From the NCBI GenBank assembly GCA_003483565.1, contig DMYZ01000295.1, positions 1 to 6,829 of the forward strand: DNA of 6,829 bases. The letters are read 5' to 3'. The translations under genes were made by a program, and so were the position numbers. This DNA is from Prevotella sp. Lineage in GTDB: Bacteria; Bacteroidota; Bacteroidia; Bacteroidales; Bacteroidaceae. The notes beneath the pieces are model-generated. The model ran no database searches. It saw only the letters and a list, made by a program, of their open reading frames with translations, and was not told the DNA's origin. Of the stretch, positions 1 through 6,577 are shown piece after piece; position 1 is the stretch's first letter; every line of letters begins with the position of its first letter.

Positions 1-20
1 ATATAAAATAAGGACAAAGT

Positions 21-46
21 AAAAGTTCCCTTTTAAGGGAACTTTT
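21..46 (-). terminator. Hairpin terminator downstream of the SPFH gene
   Basis: The two arms, AAAAGTTCCCTT (21-32) and AAGGGAACTTTT (35-46), are perfect reverse complements separated by two bases. In practice this is a 10-bp stem with a TTTTAA loop. The stem begins with A's and ends with T's, so it can act as an intrinsic terminator in either direction. It lies about 60 bases past the SPFH stop codon and would end the leftward nfeD-SPFH transcript. The T run after the stem is short (four), so termination strength is uncertain. It could also serve a rightward gene ending left of the window. Confidence 0.75.
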
Positions 47-106
47 AGAATAGAGAATATAATAAAAAGTTATTTCATAATTTTTATTTGTCGGTAAGAC
101 CAGAAT

Positions 107-1060
107 CTATTCGCCTTTGAATAATTCTTTAATACCACCAATACTTCCCATCAGGCTGCTGGCCTCATAAGGCAGGAAGACCGTCTTAGTCTTATCACCG
201 GCAGCTACATCCTGGAGCATTTGAATATATTTTTGTGCCAGCAGATAGTTGGCAGGGTTAGTGCAGTGACCTACAGCCTCTGTAATCTTTTGAATTGCTA
301 CAGCTTCAGCTTCAGCTTTTCGTATTCGAGCAGTGGCTTCACCTTCAGCCTGCAGAATTGATTGCTGTTTATCAGCTTCTGCATGGTTAATACGGGCTGT
401 TTTTTCACCTTCAGACTGTAAAATCTGTGCTTGCTTATCACCTTCACTTGTCAGGATCGTTGCACGTTTGTCTCGTTCAGCCTGCATCTGCTTTTCCATG
501 GCTTGCAGTACACTTTTTGGAGGAATGATATCCTGTAATTCTACTCGGTTTACTTTGATTCCCCATTTGTTAGTAGCATCGTCAAGTACTCCACGAAGTT
601 TACTGTTAATGGTGTCACGGCTGGTCAGTGTCTGGTCGAGTTCCATTTCACCGATGATATTACGGAGAGTTGTCTGTGTAAGTTTTTCAATAGCATTCGG
701 TAAATTATTGATCTCGTATACAGCTTTGAAAGGATCTACGATCTGGAAGTAGAGGAGAGCATTGATCTCCATTTGAATATTATCTTTGGTAATGACATTC
801 TGCCGCGCAAAGTCATATACTTGTTCACGAAGGTCAATAGTGTTCGTATATACATATCTCCCATGCACTACAGATACAATGTCCTTGGCACGGTCGAAAA
901 ATGGAATAATAATATTGATGCCAGGTTTTAAAGTCGCATAATAGCGGCCGAGGCGCTCAATAATTTTTGTTTCAGACTGGGGAATAATTACTATGGCCAT
1001 CTTAACAAAGATAAGAGCCAAAATAACAAGTGCAATAAGCACAATGGTTGCAATACTCAT
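107..1060 (-). CDS. SPFH/Band 7 (stomatin-like, QmcA-type) membrane protein
   Basis: 317 residues, a usual length for the stomatin/QmcA group. Residues 3-26 form one hydrophobic N-terminal membrane anchor. The SPFH/PHB domain follows at about 25-185, with recognisable family segments such as ERLGRYYATLKPGINIIIPF (35-54), the VITKDN stretch (89-94) and LRNIIGEMELDQTLTSRD (132-149). From about 188 to 260 the protein is a charged, alanine/glutamate-rich helix with 11-residue repeats, and it closes with a short tail containing a GSIGGI segment (305-310). SPFH proteins oligomerise at membranes, scaffold microdomains and often modulate membrane proteases such as FtsH. The gene lies 50 bases downstream of an NfeD gene, the classic partner. 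The start ATG (1060-1058) immediately precedes the membrane segment; no Shine-Dalgarno is seen. Family assignment is firm; the specific substrate or partner protease cannot be read from the sequence. Confidence 0.93.
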   Translation of the reverse strand: MSIATIVLIALVILALIFVKMAIVIIPQSETKIIERLGRYYATLKPGINIIIPFFDRAKDIVSVVHGRYVYTNTIDLREQVYDFARQNVITKDNIQMEINALLYFQIVDPFKAVYEINNLPNAIEKLTQTTLRNIIGEMELDQTLTSRDTINSKLRGVLDDATNKWGIKVNRVELQDIIPPKSVLQAMEKQMQAERDKRATILTSEGDKQAQILQSEGEKTARINHAEADKQQSILQAEGEATARIRKAEAEAVAIQKITEAVGHCTNPANYLLAQKYIQMLQDVAAGDKTKTVFLPYEASSLMGSIGGIKELFKGE

Positions 1061-1110
1061 AATAATAGGTTTTTAAATTGGTTACTAATAGTATACGAAT
1101 TTATAAATAA

Positions 1111-1563
1111 TTAATCTACTAATTTAACTGTCATCTCAATGGATTCCCGTGCGATTATTATGACTTTATGCCCTTTCGAAATTGCCGTGCCATTGTCTGA
1201 TTTCGATTTCCATTGGTCGCCGTCAATCTGAATATAGCCATAACCGTCAGCAGGAATATCTTCTATAACTTTACCTTGTTTACCGATGAGGGCATCTGCA
1301 TTACTATCCCGTTTGTCTGCTCCTTTATGAATTAGATGGATCAGATGAGGGCGGATGAGCCAGATGCTAATTACGGAACAGATCGTCCAGATAACAACCT
1401 GAAGCCAGAAAGGGCAGTCTATGAAGCCTGAACATGTAGCAACTATACCACCGATGGCAAAACATGTGACATAGAAATCTCCGGAACTGAGTTCTAGAAT
1501 TAAGCATGCAAAAGTGATAATGAGCCAGAACAGCCATAGGTTATTAGCAAAATATTCTATCAT
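1111..1563 (-). CDS. NfeD-family membrane protein (short form)
   Basis: 150 residues from the ATG at 1563-1561. Three hydrophobic segments (about 9-28, 30-47 and 50-71) are followed by a soluble C-terminal OB-fold-like NfeD domain (about 90-148), recognisable from GKQGKVIEDI (94-103), GYGYIQIDGDQWKSKSD (107-123) and the GHKVIII strand (131-137). It lacks the ClpP-like protease domain of long NfeD proteins, so it matches the short, YbbJ-like class that pairs with stomatin/QmcA proteins. The SPFH gene follows 50 bases downstream on the same strand, so the two are very probably co-transcribed and act together in the membrane. The open frame extends 58 codons further upstream, to 1737, but that extension does not look like NfeD sequence and contains a near-consensus promoter (1630-1660), so the shorter start is preferred. 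Confidence 0.9.
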   Translation of the reverse strand: MIEYFANNLWLFWLIITFACLILELSSGDFYVTCFAIGGIVATCSGFIDCPFWLQVVIWTICSVISIWLIRPHLIHLIHKGADKRDSNADALIGKQGKVIEDIPADGYGYIQIDGDQWKSKSDNGTAISKGHKVIIIARESIEMTVKLVD

Positions 1564-1629
1564 AGTTGTAATTCTTAATGTTTTGTGAATGCTTTTAGTA
1601 CCACAATTATTGTCTTTTATTTCTAAGTT

Positions 1630-1660
1630 CAAAGATACTATAAAATTCAGAATTTGCAAA
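1630..1660 (-). promoter_or_regulatory. Bacteroidota-type promoter for nfeD-SPFH
   Basis: Read on the minus strand, TTTG (1660-1657) is followed after 19 bases by TATCTTTG (1637-1630). This matches the Bacteroidota primary sigma consensus (TTTG at -33, TAnnTTTG at -7) in both elements and spacing. Transcription would start near 1623, giving a leader of about 60 bases before the NfeD ATG at 1563. It supports the shorter NfeD start, since the longer frame would begin upstream of its own promoter. Confidence 0.75.
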
Positions 1661-1665
1661 AAAAA

Positions 1666-1697
1666 TGTGGTTATTTGTTGGAAAAATGTTATTTTTG
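1666..1697 (+). promoter_or_regulatory. Bacteroidota-type promoter for the epimerase-MATE-regulator run
   Basis: TATTTTTG at 1690-1697 is a full match to the TAnnTTTG -7 element. The -33 element is weak: TGTG at 1666-1669 lies at the right distance (20 bases), whereas the better TTTG at 1674-1677 is too close. The predicted start is near 1704, 35 bases ahead of the ATG at 1739. A weak -33 would fit a promoter that depends on an activator or is controlled through the adjacent inverted repeat; that is inference. Confidence 0.6.
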
Positions 1698-1700
1698 CAC

Positions 1701-1718
1701 TTTGGCAGTGTTGCCAAA
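1701..1718 (+). repeat. Perfect inverted repeat at the predicted transcription start (possible operator)
   Basis: TTTGGCA (1701-1707) and TGCCAAA (1712-1718) are exact reverse complements separated by GTGT. The repeat begins three bases after the -7 box and covers the predicted transcription start, an ideal place for a repressor dimer. It could instead form a small hairpin at the 5' end of the mRNA. No regulator can be assigned from the sequence alone. Confidence 0.5.
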
Positions 1719-1738
1719 TATAAAGAAATGGTATCAAG

Positions 1739-2842
1739 ATGAATATAGCGATTGTTGTGGGTGCTCGCCCGAACTTTATAAAGGTTGCCCCTATTTTGAG
1801 AGCAGTGGAGAAGAATAAGTCCAGCCAGAATTTAAGTGTTAAGTTAGTATATACAGGTAAAAATGATGATTCTACATTGGAAGATAGCCTTTTCTGCGAT
1901 CTTCAGATCCGTCGTCCTGATATTTATCTTGACGTGGACTGTGAAAATCTGAATGAACTGACTGGCAAGGTGATGTCTGAATTTGAGGTTTATTTGCAGG
2001 ATAACGCTACTGACGTGGTTATTGTCGTTGATGATTTAGCTTCGACTATGGCTGTTTCCATTGTTACAAAAAAACATGGCATTTTGTTGGCACATATTGC
2101 AGCAGGCACACGCAGTTTTGATATTACTATGCCGAAGGAGATTAATCGCCTTGTTATAGATGGTCTTTCAGACATTCTTTTTACAGCTGGTATTAGCAAT
2201 AATTCTATAGCAAATAAGGAGGGTGCAGAATTAAGCAAGGTATATATGGTAGGTAATATTCTTATCGATAATATTCGTCATTTGCAACATAGCATGCAGG
2301 CACCTTCATTAATGGAAAAAATGAATCTGAAGGAAGGGGAATACTTTGTCTTTACTCTTAATCGCAAGGTACTTATGGCTGATGAAAAGAAATTGTATAG
2401 AGTACTTGCTACTCTTGTCTCCTCTACAGGACACCTACCGGTTATTGCTCCTTTACGTACGAAAGCTGCTGAGACTGTGTATAGGATAGCTCAAAGTGAA
2501 AGACTTGATATAAGCAAACTCTACTTAGTGGAACCACAGGGCTTTCTTGATTTCAGTTATCTTACTGCCCATGCCCGCTGTATTGTCACGGATAGTGGTA
2601 ATGTTGCGGAGGAAGCAACTTTCAATCAGATACCTTGTATCACTCTCAATGATTATACGGAAAATATAGAGACTGTCAAAGTTGGTACCAATGTATTGGT
2701 AGGTGAGGATACGGATAAGTTGAATAGGGCCCTTGATGACGCGGTTAAGGGTACTTGGAAAAAAACTGGCATTCCTGACCGATGGGATGGAAGGACTGCA
2801 GATCGCATTTTACAAATTCTTCTTGATACAAAACATAAATAA
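1739..2842 (+). CDS. Divergent non-hydrolysing UDP-GlcNAc 2-epimerase (WecB-like) homologue
   Basis: 367 residues, normal length for the WecB/MnaA family, whose members interconvert UDP-GlcNAc and UDP-ManNAc for surface polysaccharides. Family landmarks: GARPNFIKVAPI (8-19), YTG (38-40), the STMA segment (102-105), AAGTRSFD (121-128), INR (135-137), VGNILID (171-177), a SYL motif (273-275), TDSGN.AEE (284-292), GTNVLVG (316-322) and RWDGRTADRI (348-357). Several positions that usually act on the substrate are changed. TG-QH becomes TG-KN (41-42), HGDT or VGDV becomes VDDL (97-100), HVEAGLR becomes HIAAGTR (119-125, A121 in place of the catalytic Glu), PEE becomes PKE (132-134), and the HR in T.HR.. 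becomes NR (208-209). The comparison is from memory of the family. I infer the two-domain GT-B-like fold is kept but ordinary epimerase activity is doubtful. It starts at 1739 without a Shine-Dalgarno, and the MATE gene follows 11 bases later. Confidence 0.82.
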   Translation: MNIAIVVGARPNFIKVAPILRAVEKNKSSQNLSVKLVYTGKNDDSTLEDSLFCDLQIRRPDIYLDVDCENLNELTGKVMSEFEVYLQDNATDVVIVVDDLASTMAVSIVTKKHGILLAHIAAGTRSFDITMPKEINRLVIDGLSDILFTAGISNNSIANKEGAELSKVYMVGNILIDNIRHLQHSMQAPSLMEKMNLKEGEYFVFTLNRKVLMADEKKLYRVLATLVSSTGHLPVIAPLRTKAAETVYRIAQSERLDISKLYLVEPQGFLDFSYLTAHARCIVTDSGNVAEEATFNQIPCITLNDYTENIETVKVGTNVLVGEDTDKLNRALDDAVKGTWKKTGIPDRWDGRTADRILQILLDTKHK

Positions 2843-2853
2843 GATTAAATTAA

Positions 2854-4236
2854 ATGGATAACAAATATGATAATTATACATTTCTGACACAAGCACCTAT
2901 AGACAAGGTTATATTGAGAATGTCTCTGCCTACTATCGTTACTATGCTTGTAACGAGTGTTTATAATATGGCAGATACTTTTTTTGTAGGTAGATTGAAT
3001 ACTCAGTCTACTGCTGCCGTGGGTGTCGTGTTTTCGATGATGTTTTTCATTCAGGCATTAGGCTTTTTTTTTGGTAACGGATCTGGCAATTATATCTCTA
3101 GGGAGCTTGGGGCAAAGCGGCATAAGAATGCATGCAAAATGGCAAGCAATGGATTTTTCTATTCGTTTTTCTTTGGCATTTTCATGCTTATTTTGGGTGA
3201 GATCTTTCTAGATCCTTTATGCTTGTTGTTGGGAAGTACGCCAACAATTCTACCTTACACAAAGAAGTTCCTGGAAGTAATCTTGATAGGAGCACCTTTC
3301 ATGACCTCTTCGCTGACTCTGAATAATCAGATGCGATTCCAGGGGAATGCTACTTATGCAATGTATGGGATGGTGACAGGAGCTATTCTTAACTGTTTCT
3401 TAGACCCAATTTTTATATTTGTATTTAACCTTGGTGTCATGGGAGCAGCAATTTCTACTGTAATTGGGCAAATCGTGAGTTTCTTTATACTTTTGCGTAT
3501 GACTTATCATCGTGAGAACATAGGAATCTATTGGAAGAATTTTACTCCGACATGGCAAGCTGCCAAAGAGATTTTTTATGGTGGAAGTCCCTCTCTTTCG
3601 CGTCAGGGGCTTGCTTGTCTATCTACTGTTGCATTGAATTATACTGCAGGATTTTATGGCGATGCTGCTATAGCCGCAATGAGCATTGTCAATAGAATAT
3701 CTATGCTGGTTATGGCTGCTGTTATCGGTCTCGGACAAGGTTTTCAACCTTTTTGTGGCTTTTGTTATGGAGCGAGACTTTATACCCGTCTGAAAAAGGG
3801 CTATTGGTTTACAGTTAAGGTTGGGACATCCTTTTTGGTAATAGTAGCAGTTGTCGGTTTTGCTTTTAGTGATAATATTATCCTGTTGTTTAGAAATGAC
3901 CTTGATGTAATAAAAATAGGTACAGTAGCTTTACGATGGCAGTTAATAACCTATCCGCTTAATGCAATTGTCTTATGCAGTAATATGATGACACAAACTT
4001 GTCGCAAAACATTAAGGGCGAATATTCTTGCTGCTGCACGTCAAGGATTGTTTTTTATTCCTCTCATTCTCTCTCTTCCTCATTTTTGGGGATTATTGGG
4101 GATAGAGATGTGCCAAAGTTGGAGTGATATGCTTTCTTTCATCTTAATGGTTCCTATTATGACTTACACTTTTAGGGAATTTAGCAGAGAAGAAATTGTA
4201 TATAAAGCCAAGACTGTGGTAAGAATTGATAAATGA
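2854..4236 (+). CDS. MATE-family multidrug/cation-coupled efflux transporter
   Basis: 460 residues, typical of a complete MATE exporter, with about 12 hydrophobic segments in two halves. Diagnostic stretches are SVYNMADTFFVGRL (35-48) in the first membrane helix, NGSGNYISRELGAKR (75-89), the N..LDPIFIF segment (180-189) with GVMGAAISTVIGQ (194-206), and their counterparts in the second half: AAMSIVNRI (274-282) and GLGQGFQPFCGFCYGAR (292-308). These proteins export cationic drugs, dyes or metabolites in exchange for H+ or Na+. The pattern is closest to the MepA-like branch, but the substrate cannot be read from the sequence. The gene begins 11 bases after the epimerase homologue and is followed after 36 bases by the HMA-AraC regulator, so all three are probably one transcript. 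The C-terminal tail (about 440-460) is charged and cytoplasmic. No frameshift or truncation is seen. Confidence 0.93.
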   Translation: MDNKYDNYTFLTQAPIDKVILRMSLPTIVTMLVTSVYNMADTFFVGRLNTQSTAAVGVVFSMMFFIQALGFFFGNGSGNYISRELGAKRHKNACKMASNGFFYSFFFGIFMLILGEIFLDPLCLLLGSTPTILPYTKKFLEVILIGAPFMTSSLTLNNQMRFQGNATYAMYGMVTGAILNCFLDPIFIFVFNLGVMGAAISTVIGQIVSFFILLRMTYHRENIGIYWKNFTPTWQAAKEIFYGGSPSLSRQGLACLSTVALNYTAGFYGDAAIAAMSIVNRISMLVMAAVIGLGQGFQPFCGFCYGARLYTRLKKGYWFTVKVGTSFLVIVAVVGFAFSDNIILLFRNDLDVIKIGTVALRWQLITYPLNAIVLCSNMMTQTCRKTLRANILAAARQGLFFIPLILSLPHFWGLLGIEMCQSWSDMLSFILMVPIMTYTFREFSREEIVYKAKTVVRIDK

Positions 4237-4256
4237 AATTGCTAATAAAAAATAAA

Positions 4257-4265
4257 TTAAGGAGG
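4257..4265 (+). promoter_or_regulatory. Strong Shine-Dalgarno for the HMA-AraC regulator
   Basis: TTAAGGAGG, followed by T, is close to a full complement of the 16S rRNA 3' end and sits seven bases before the ATG at 4273. It fixes that start codon. None of the other five genes in the window shows such a site, and Bacteroidota in general make little use of Shine-Dalgarno pairing. Confidence 0.8.
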
Positions 4266-4272
4266 TAACCTT

Positions 4273-4839
4273 ATGGATACAACATTGTATATTAAAAATA
4301 TGGTATGTGATCGTTGTAAAATGGCAGTCGATCGTGTATTACGTGAGCAGGGATTTCATCCTACATCTATAGAATTAGGTGTTGTGCATATTGATGATGT
4401 TCCGAATAAAAAGCAGCTAGATAATGTTCAGCATGAACTTAAAAATATCGGTTTCGAACTTCTTGATGACCACCGGCAACAGATAATCAATAATATTAAG
4501 TCGGTTATTATAAAACTGGTACATTATCAGGATAATAATACATTGCTGAATATGAGTGATTTTGTAGCTAAGGAGTGCCACCATGACTATAGTGCACTAA
4601 GTAAACTCTTCAGTGAAGTAACCGGTATTACTTTGGAGCGTTATTATATAGAGCAACGTGTTGAACGAGTCAAGGAACTGATCAAATATGATGAACAGAC
4701 ATTAACTGAGATTGCTGTACGAATGAATTATTCGAGTACAGCTTATCTCAGCAGTCAGTTTAAGAGTGTTACGGGAATGACGCCGTCACATTTCAAACTC
4801 TTGAAGGGAAACACCCGAAAAAGTTTGGATGAGATTTAA
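4273..4839 (+). CDS. AraC-type regulator with N-terminal HMA (CxxC) metal-binding-like domain
   Basis: 188 residues in two parts. Residues 1-66 resemble a heavy-metal-associated (HMA) domain: a first strand, the loop MVCDRCKMAV (10-19) with C12 and C15 in the M-x-C-x-x-C copper-site pattern, a helix, then further strands ending at FELL (61-64). Residues about 75-178 form an AraC/XylS DNA-binding domain with two helix-turn-helices: the first around 94-115 (MSDFVAKE through SKLFSEVTG), the second around 142-168 (LTEIAVRMNYSSTAYLSSQF), ending in the characteristic TGMTPSHFK (167-175). There is no sugar-binding cupin domain. I infer a transcription factor that senses a soft metal such as Cu(I), or a thiol state, through the cysteine pair. 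No metal ATPase or metallochaperone gene is adjacent; the upstream neighbour is the MATE exporter, 36 bases away. Start chosen from the strong ribosome binding site. Domain calls are firm; the ligand is inference. Confidence 0.88.
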   Translation: MDTTLYIKNMVCDRCKMAVDRVLREQGFHPTSIELGVVHIDDVPNKKQLDNVQHELKNIGFELLDDHRQQIINNIKSVIIKLVHYQDNNTLLNMSDFVAKECHHDYSALSKLFSEVTGITLERYYIEQRVERVKELIKYDEQTLTEIAVRMNYSSTAYLSSQFKSVTGMTPSHFKLLKGNTRKSLDEI

Positions 4840-4855
4840 AGAAGACAAGATTATG

Positions 4856-4899
4856 ACGGAGTTATTGGGGGAATTAAGATAATCCCTCAATAATTCCGT
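4856..4899. terminator. Convergent hairpin between the regulator and fhs
   Basis: The arm at 4856-4875 pairs with the arm at 4881-4899 around a five-base loop. In the rightward transcript the stem is almost complete, with two G-U wobbles and one bulge. In the leftward transcript the same two wobble positions become A-C mismatches, so it is more stable for the regulator operon. It overlaps the last six sense codons and the stop of fhs. Neither side has a long T tract, so it may be a weak terminator or a 3'-end stabilising structure. Confidence 0.5.
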
Positions 4900-6541
4900 T
4901 AGCAACATGAATATATTCAGCTTGTGGATGCTTTGGTAAGCCGGGCATTCTCATAATAGTACCTGCTACAGCTATAATCATTTCAGCCCCTGCATTGATA
5001 ACGAAGTCGCGTATAGTAATATTAAAGTCTTTAGGCATACCATAGGCTTTTGCGTCATCAGAGAAGGAGTACTGAGTTTTTGCAATGCATACAGGAAAGT
5101 GCTCGTATCCTAATGCCTTAATGCGTTCTAGCTGTTTTCTTGCGGATGGCTTCATAATAATGTCTTTTGCGCCATAAATATTTTTACATATTTTTTTTAC
5201 TTTTACTTCAATATCGTCTTCGTCTTTGTACATTAATAGGAGATTTCCCGAAGGATTCTTTTCTATTGTGTTGACAACTAGTCGGGCAAGTTTTTCTGCA
5301 CCTTTACCACCTTCTGTAAAGGAATAAATAGGGGCGCATCCTACACCTATCTCTTTGCAATGTTGGATGACAGCTTCCATTTCTTCGTTTTTATCTGTAG
5401 CAAAATAGTTATAGCATACGATTACTTGTTGACCAAATTTTCTTATATTTTCGATATGCTTGTCCATATTAGGAAAACCTGCTCTGACACCTTTCACATT
5501 CGGTGTCTTAATTGCCTTCAGGTCTACACCGCCATGCATCTTCAAGGCTTGTGCAGAGACAACAAGAATAGTGAGTCTTGGATTCAATCCGGCTTTTCGG
5601 CATTTGATATCAAAGAATTTTTCTGCACCAAGATCTGCACCGAATCCAGCTTCTGTAATGCAATAGTCTCCGAAACTCATTGCCATCTTTGTAGCGAGAA
5701 TGCTGTTGCAACCATGGGCAATATTTGCAAACGGACCGCCGTGGATAAACGCTGGAGTGTTCTCTGTCGTTTGAACAAGATTTGGCTGGATTGCATCGTG
5801 TAATAGTGCGGTAATTGCACCACTGGCATGCAGATCCTTTACTTTGAAAGGTTTACCTTCAAGGGTAATACCCAAGAGTATGTTGTCAATACGTCGCTGC
5901 AAATCATCCTCATCCTTGGCAAGGCAGAAGATAGCCATTATTTCAGAGGCAGCTGTAATGTCGAATCCTGTCTGGGCTGCAATTCCATCCGTAACGCTGC
6001 CAAGGCCTGTTACAATATTACGTAAATTACGGTCATTTACATCAAGCACACGTTTCCATAGAACTTCTTTCATGCCGAATCCTTCATCCCGATGCTGATA
6101 GATATAGTTATCAAGTAAAGCTGCAATCATGTTATTTGCAGAGGTGATGGCATGGAAGTCACCGGTGAAATGGAGATTGATCTTTTCCATTGGCAATACC
6201 TGAGCGTAGCCACCACCGGCGGCTCCGCCTTTCATCCCGAAGCAGGGACCAAGAGACGGTTCGCGCAGGGCAAGTATAGTCTTTTTACCGATACGATTCA
6301 TACCTAAGGCTAGACCGACACTTACTGTTGTTTTTCCTGCTCCTGCTTTTGTTGGAGTCATTGCTGTAAGAAGTATCAAATTAGATTTTTTTACCTTATT
6401 TTCATCAATGAGATTATAAGGGACTTTCGCAATATATTTTCCGTAAGGTTCAATGACTTCTACAGGAATACCTGCTTTCTCTGCGATCTTTGAGATTGGT
6501 TCCATGTGAGCTTCGTGAGCGATTTCAAAATCTGTCTTCAT
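4874..6541 (-). CDS. fhs: Formate-tetrahydrofolate ligase (10-formyl-THF synthetase)
   Basis: 555 residues from the ATG at 6541-6539, the usual length. The enzyme joins formate to tetrahydrofolate with ATP hydrolysis, giving 10-formyl-THF for purine and formyl-methionine synthesis, or running in reverse when formyl groups are in excess. It is cytoplasmic. The P-loop is TPTKAGAGKTT (62-72), where many family members have TPTPAGEGKTT. It is followed by REPSLGP (93-99), MKGGAAGGG (103-111), FTGDFHAITSANN (125-137), FIHGGPFANIAHG (265-277) and TEAGFGADLGAEKFFDIKCR (296-315), all strongly diagnostic. The open frame continues 13 codons upstream to an ATG at 6580, but that codon sits inside the predicted -7 promoter box (6585-6578), so the internal start is preferred. 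There is no Shine-Dalgarno. The gene converges on the HMA-AraC operon with 34 bases between stop codons. No damage is seen. Confidence 0.96.
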   Translation of the reverse strand: MKTDFEIAHEAHMEPISKIAEKAGIPVEVIEPYGKYIAKVPYNLIDENKVKKSNLILLTAMTPTKAGAGKTTVSVGLALGMNRIGKKTILALREPSLGPCFGMKGGAAGGGYAQVLPMEKINLHFTGDFHAITSANNMIAALLDNYIYQHRDEGFGMKEVLWKRVLDVNDRNLRNIVTGLGSVTDGIAAQTGFDITAASEIMAIFCLAKDEDDLQRRIDNILLGITLEGKPFKVKDLHASGAITALLHDAIQPNLVQTTENTPAFIHGGPFANIAHGCNSILATKMAMSFGDYCITEAGFGADLGAEKFFDIKCRKAGLNPRLTILVVSAQALKMHGGVDLKAIKTPNVKGVRAGFPNMDKHIENIRKFGQQVIVCYNYFATDKNEEMEAVIQHCKEIGVGCAPIYSFTEGGKGAEKLARLVVNTIEKNPSGNLLLMYKDEDDIEVKVKKICKNIYGAKDIIMKPSARKQLERIKALGYEHFPVCIAKTQYSFSDDAKAYGMPKDFNITIRDFVINAGAEMIIAVAGTIMRMPGLPKHPQAEYIHVANGIIEGLS

Positions 6542-6577
6542 TGAATTGTAATGTTGAATGTTTATGTTTTTAAGACG

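Noticed and set aside
293..457. CRISPR-like or tandem DNA repeat array in the SPFH gene
   Set aside because: The repeat is at the protein level (11 residues, degenerate at DNA level) and in frame with a coiled-coil domain.
333..752. Plus-strand open frame of 139 codons opposite the SPFH gene
   Set aside because: It is a shadow of the repetitive coiled-coil coding region; serine/cysteine-rich low-complexity product, no promoter, no family resemblance.
1564..1737. N-terminal extension of the NfeD frame
   Set aside because: It contains the promoter of the gene itself and does not resemble NfeD sequence; the ATG at 1563 places the first membrane helix correctly.
1990..2238. Minus-strand open frame of 82 codons inside the epimerase homologue
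   Set aside because: Antisense shadow with no recognisable domain or initiation signal; the plus-strand gene has clear family motifs throughout.
4237..4272. Separate promoter for the HMA-AraC gene in the MATE-regulator gap
   Set aside because: No TAnnTTTG element is visible in the 36-base gap or at the very end of the MATE gene; co-transcription is the simpler reading.
5360..6098. Several plus-strand open frames (65-147 codons) opposite fhs
   Set aside because: They overlap one another in different frames and lie antisense to a strongly conserved enzyme; no motif or promoter supports them.
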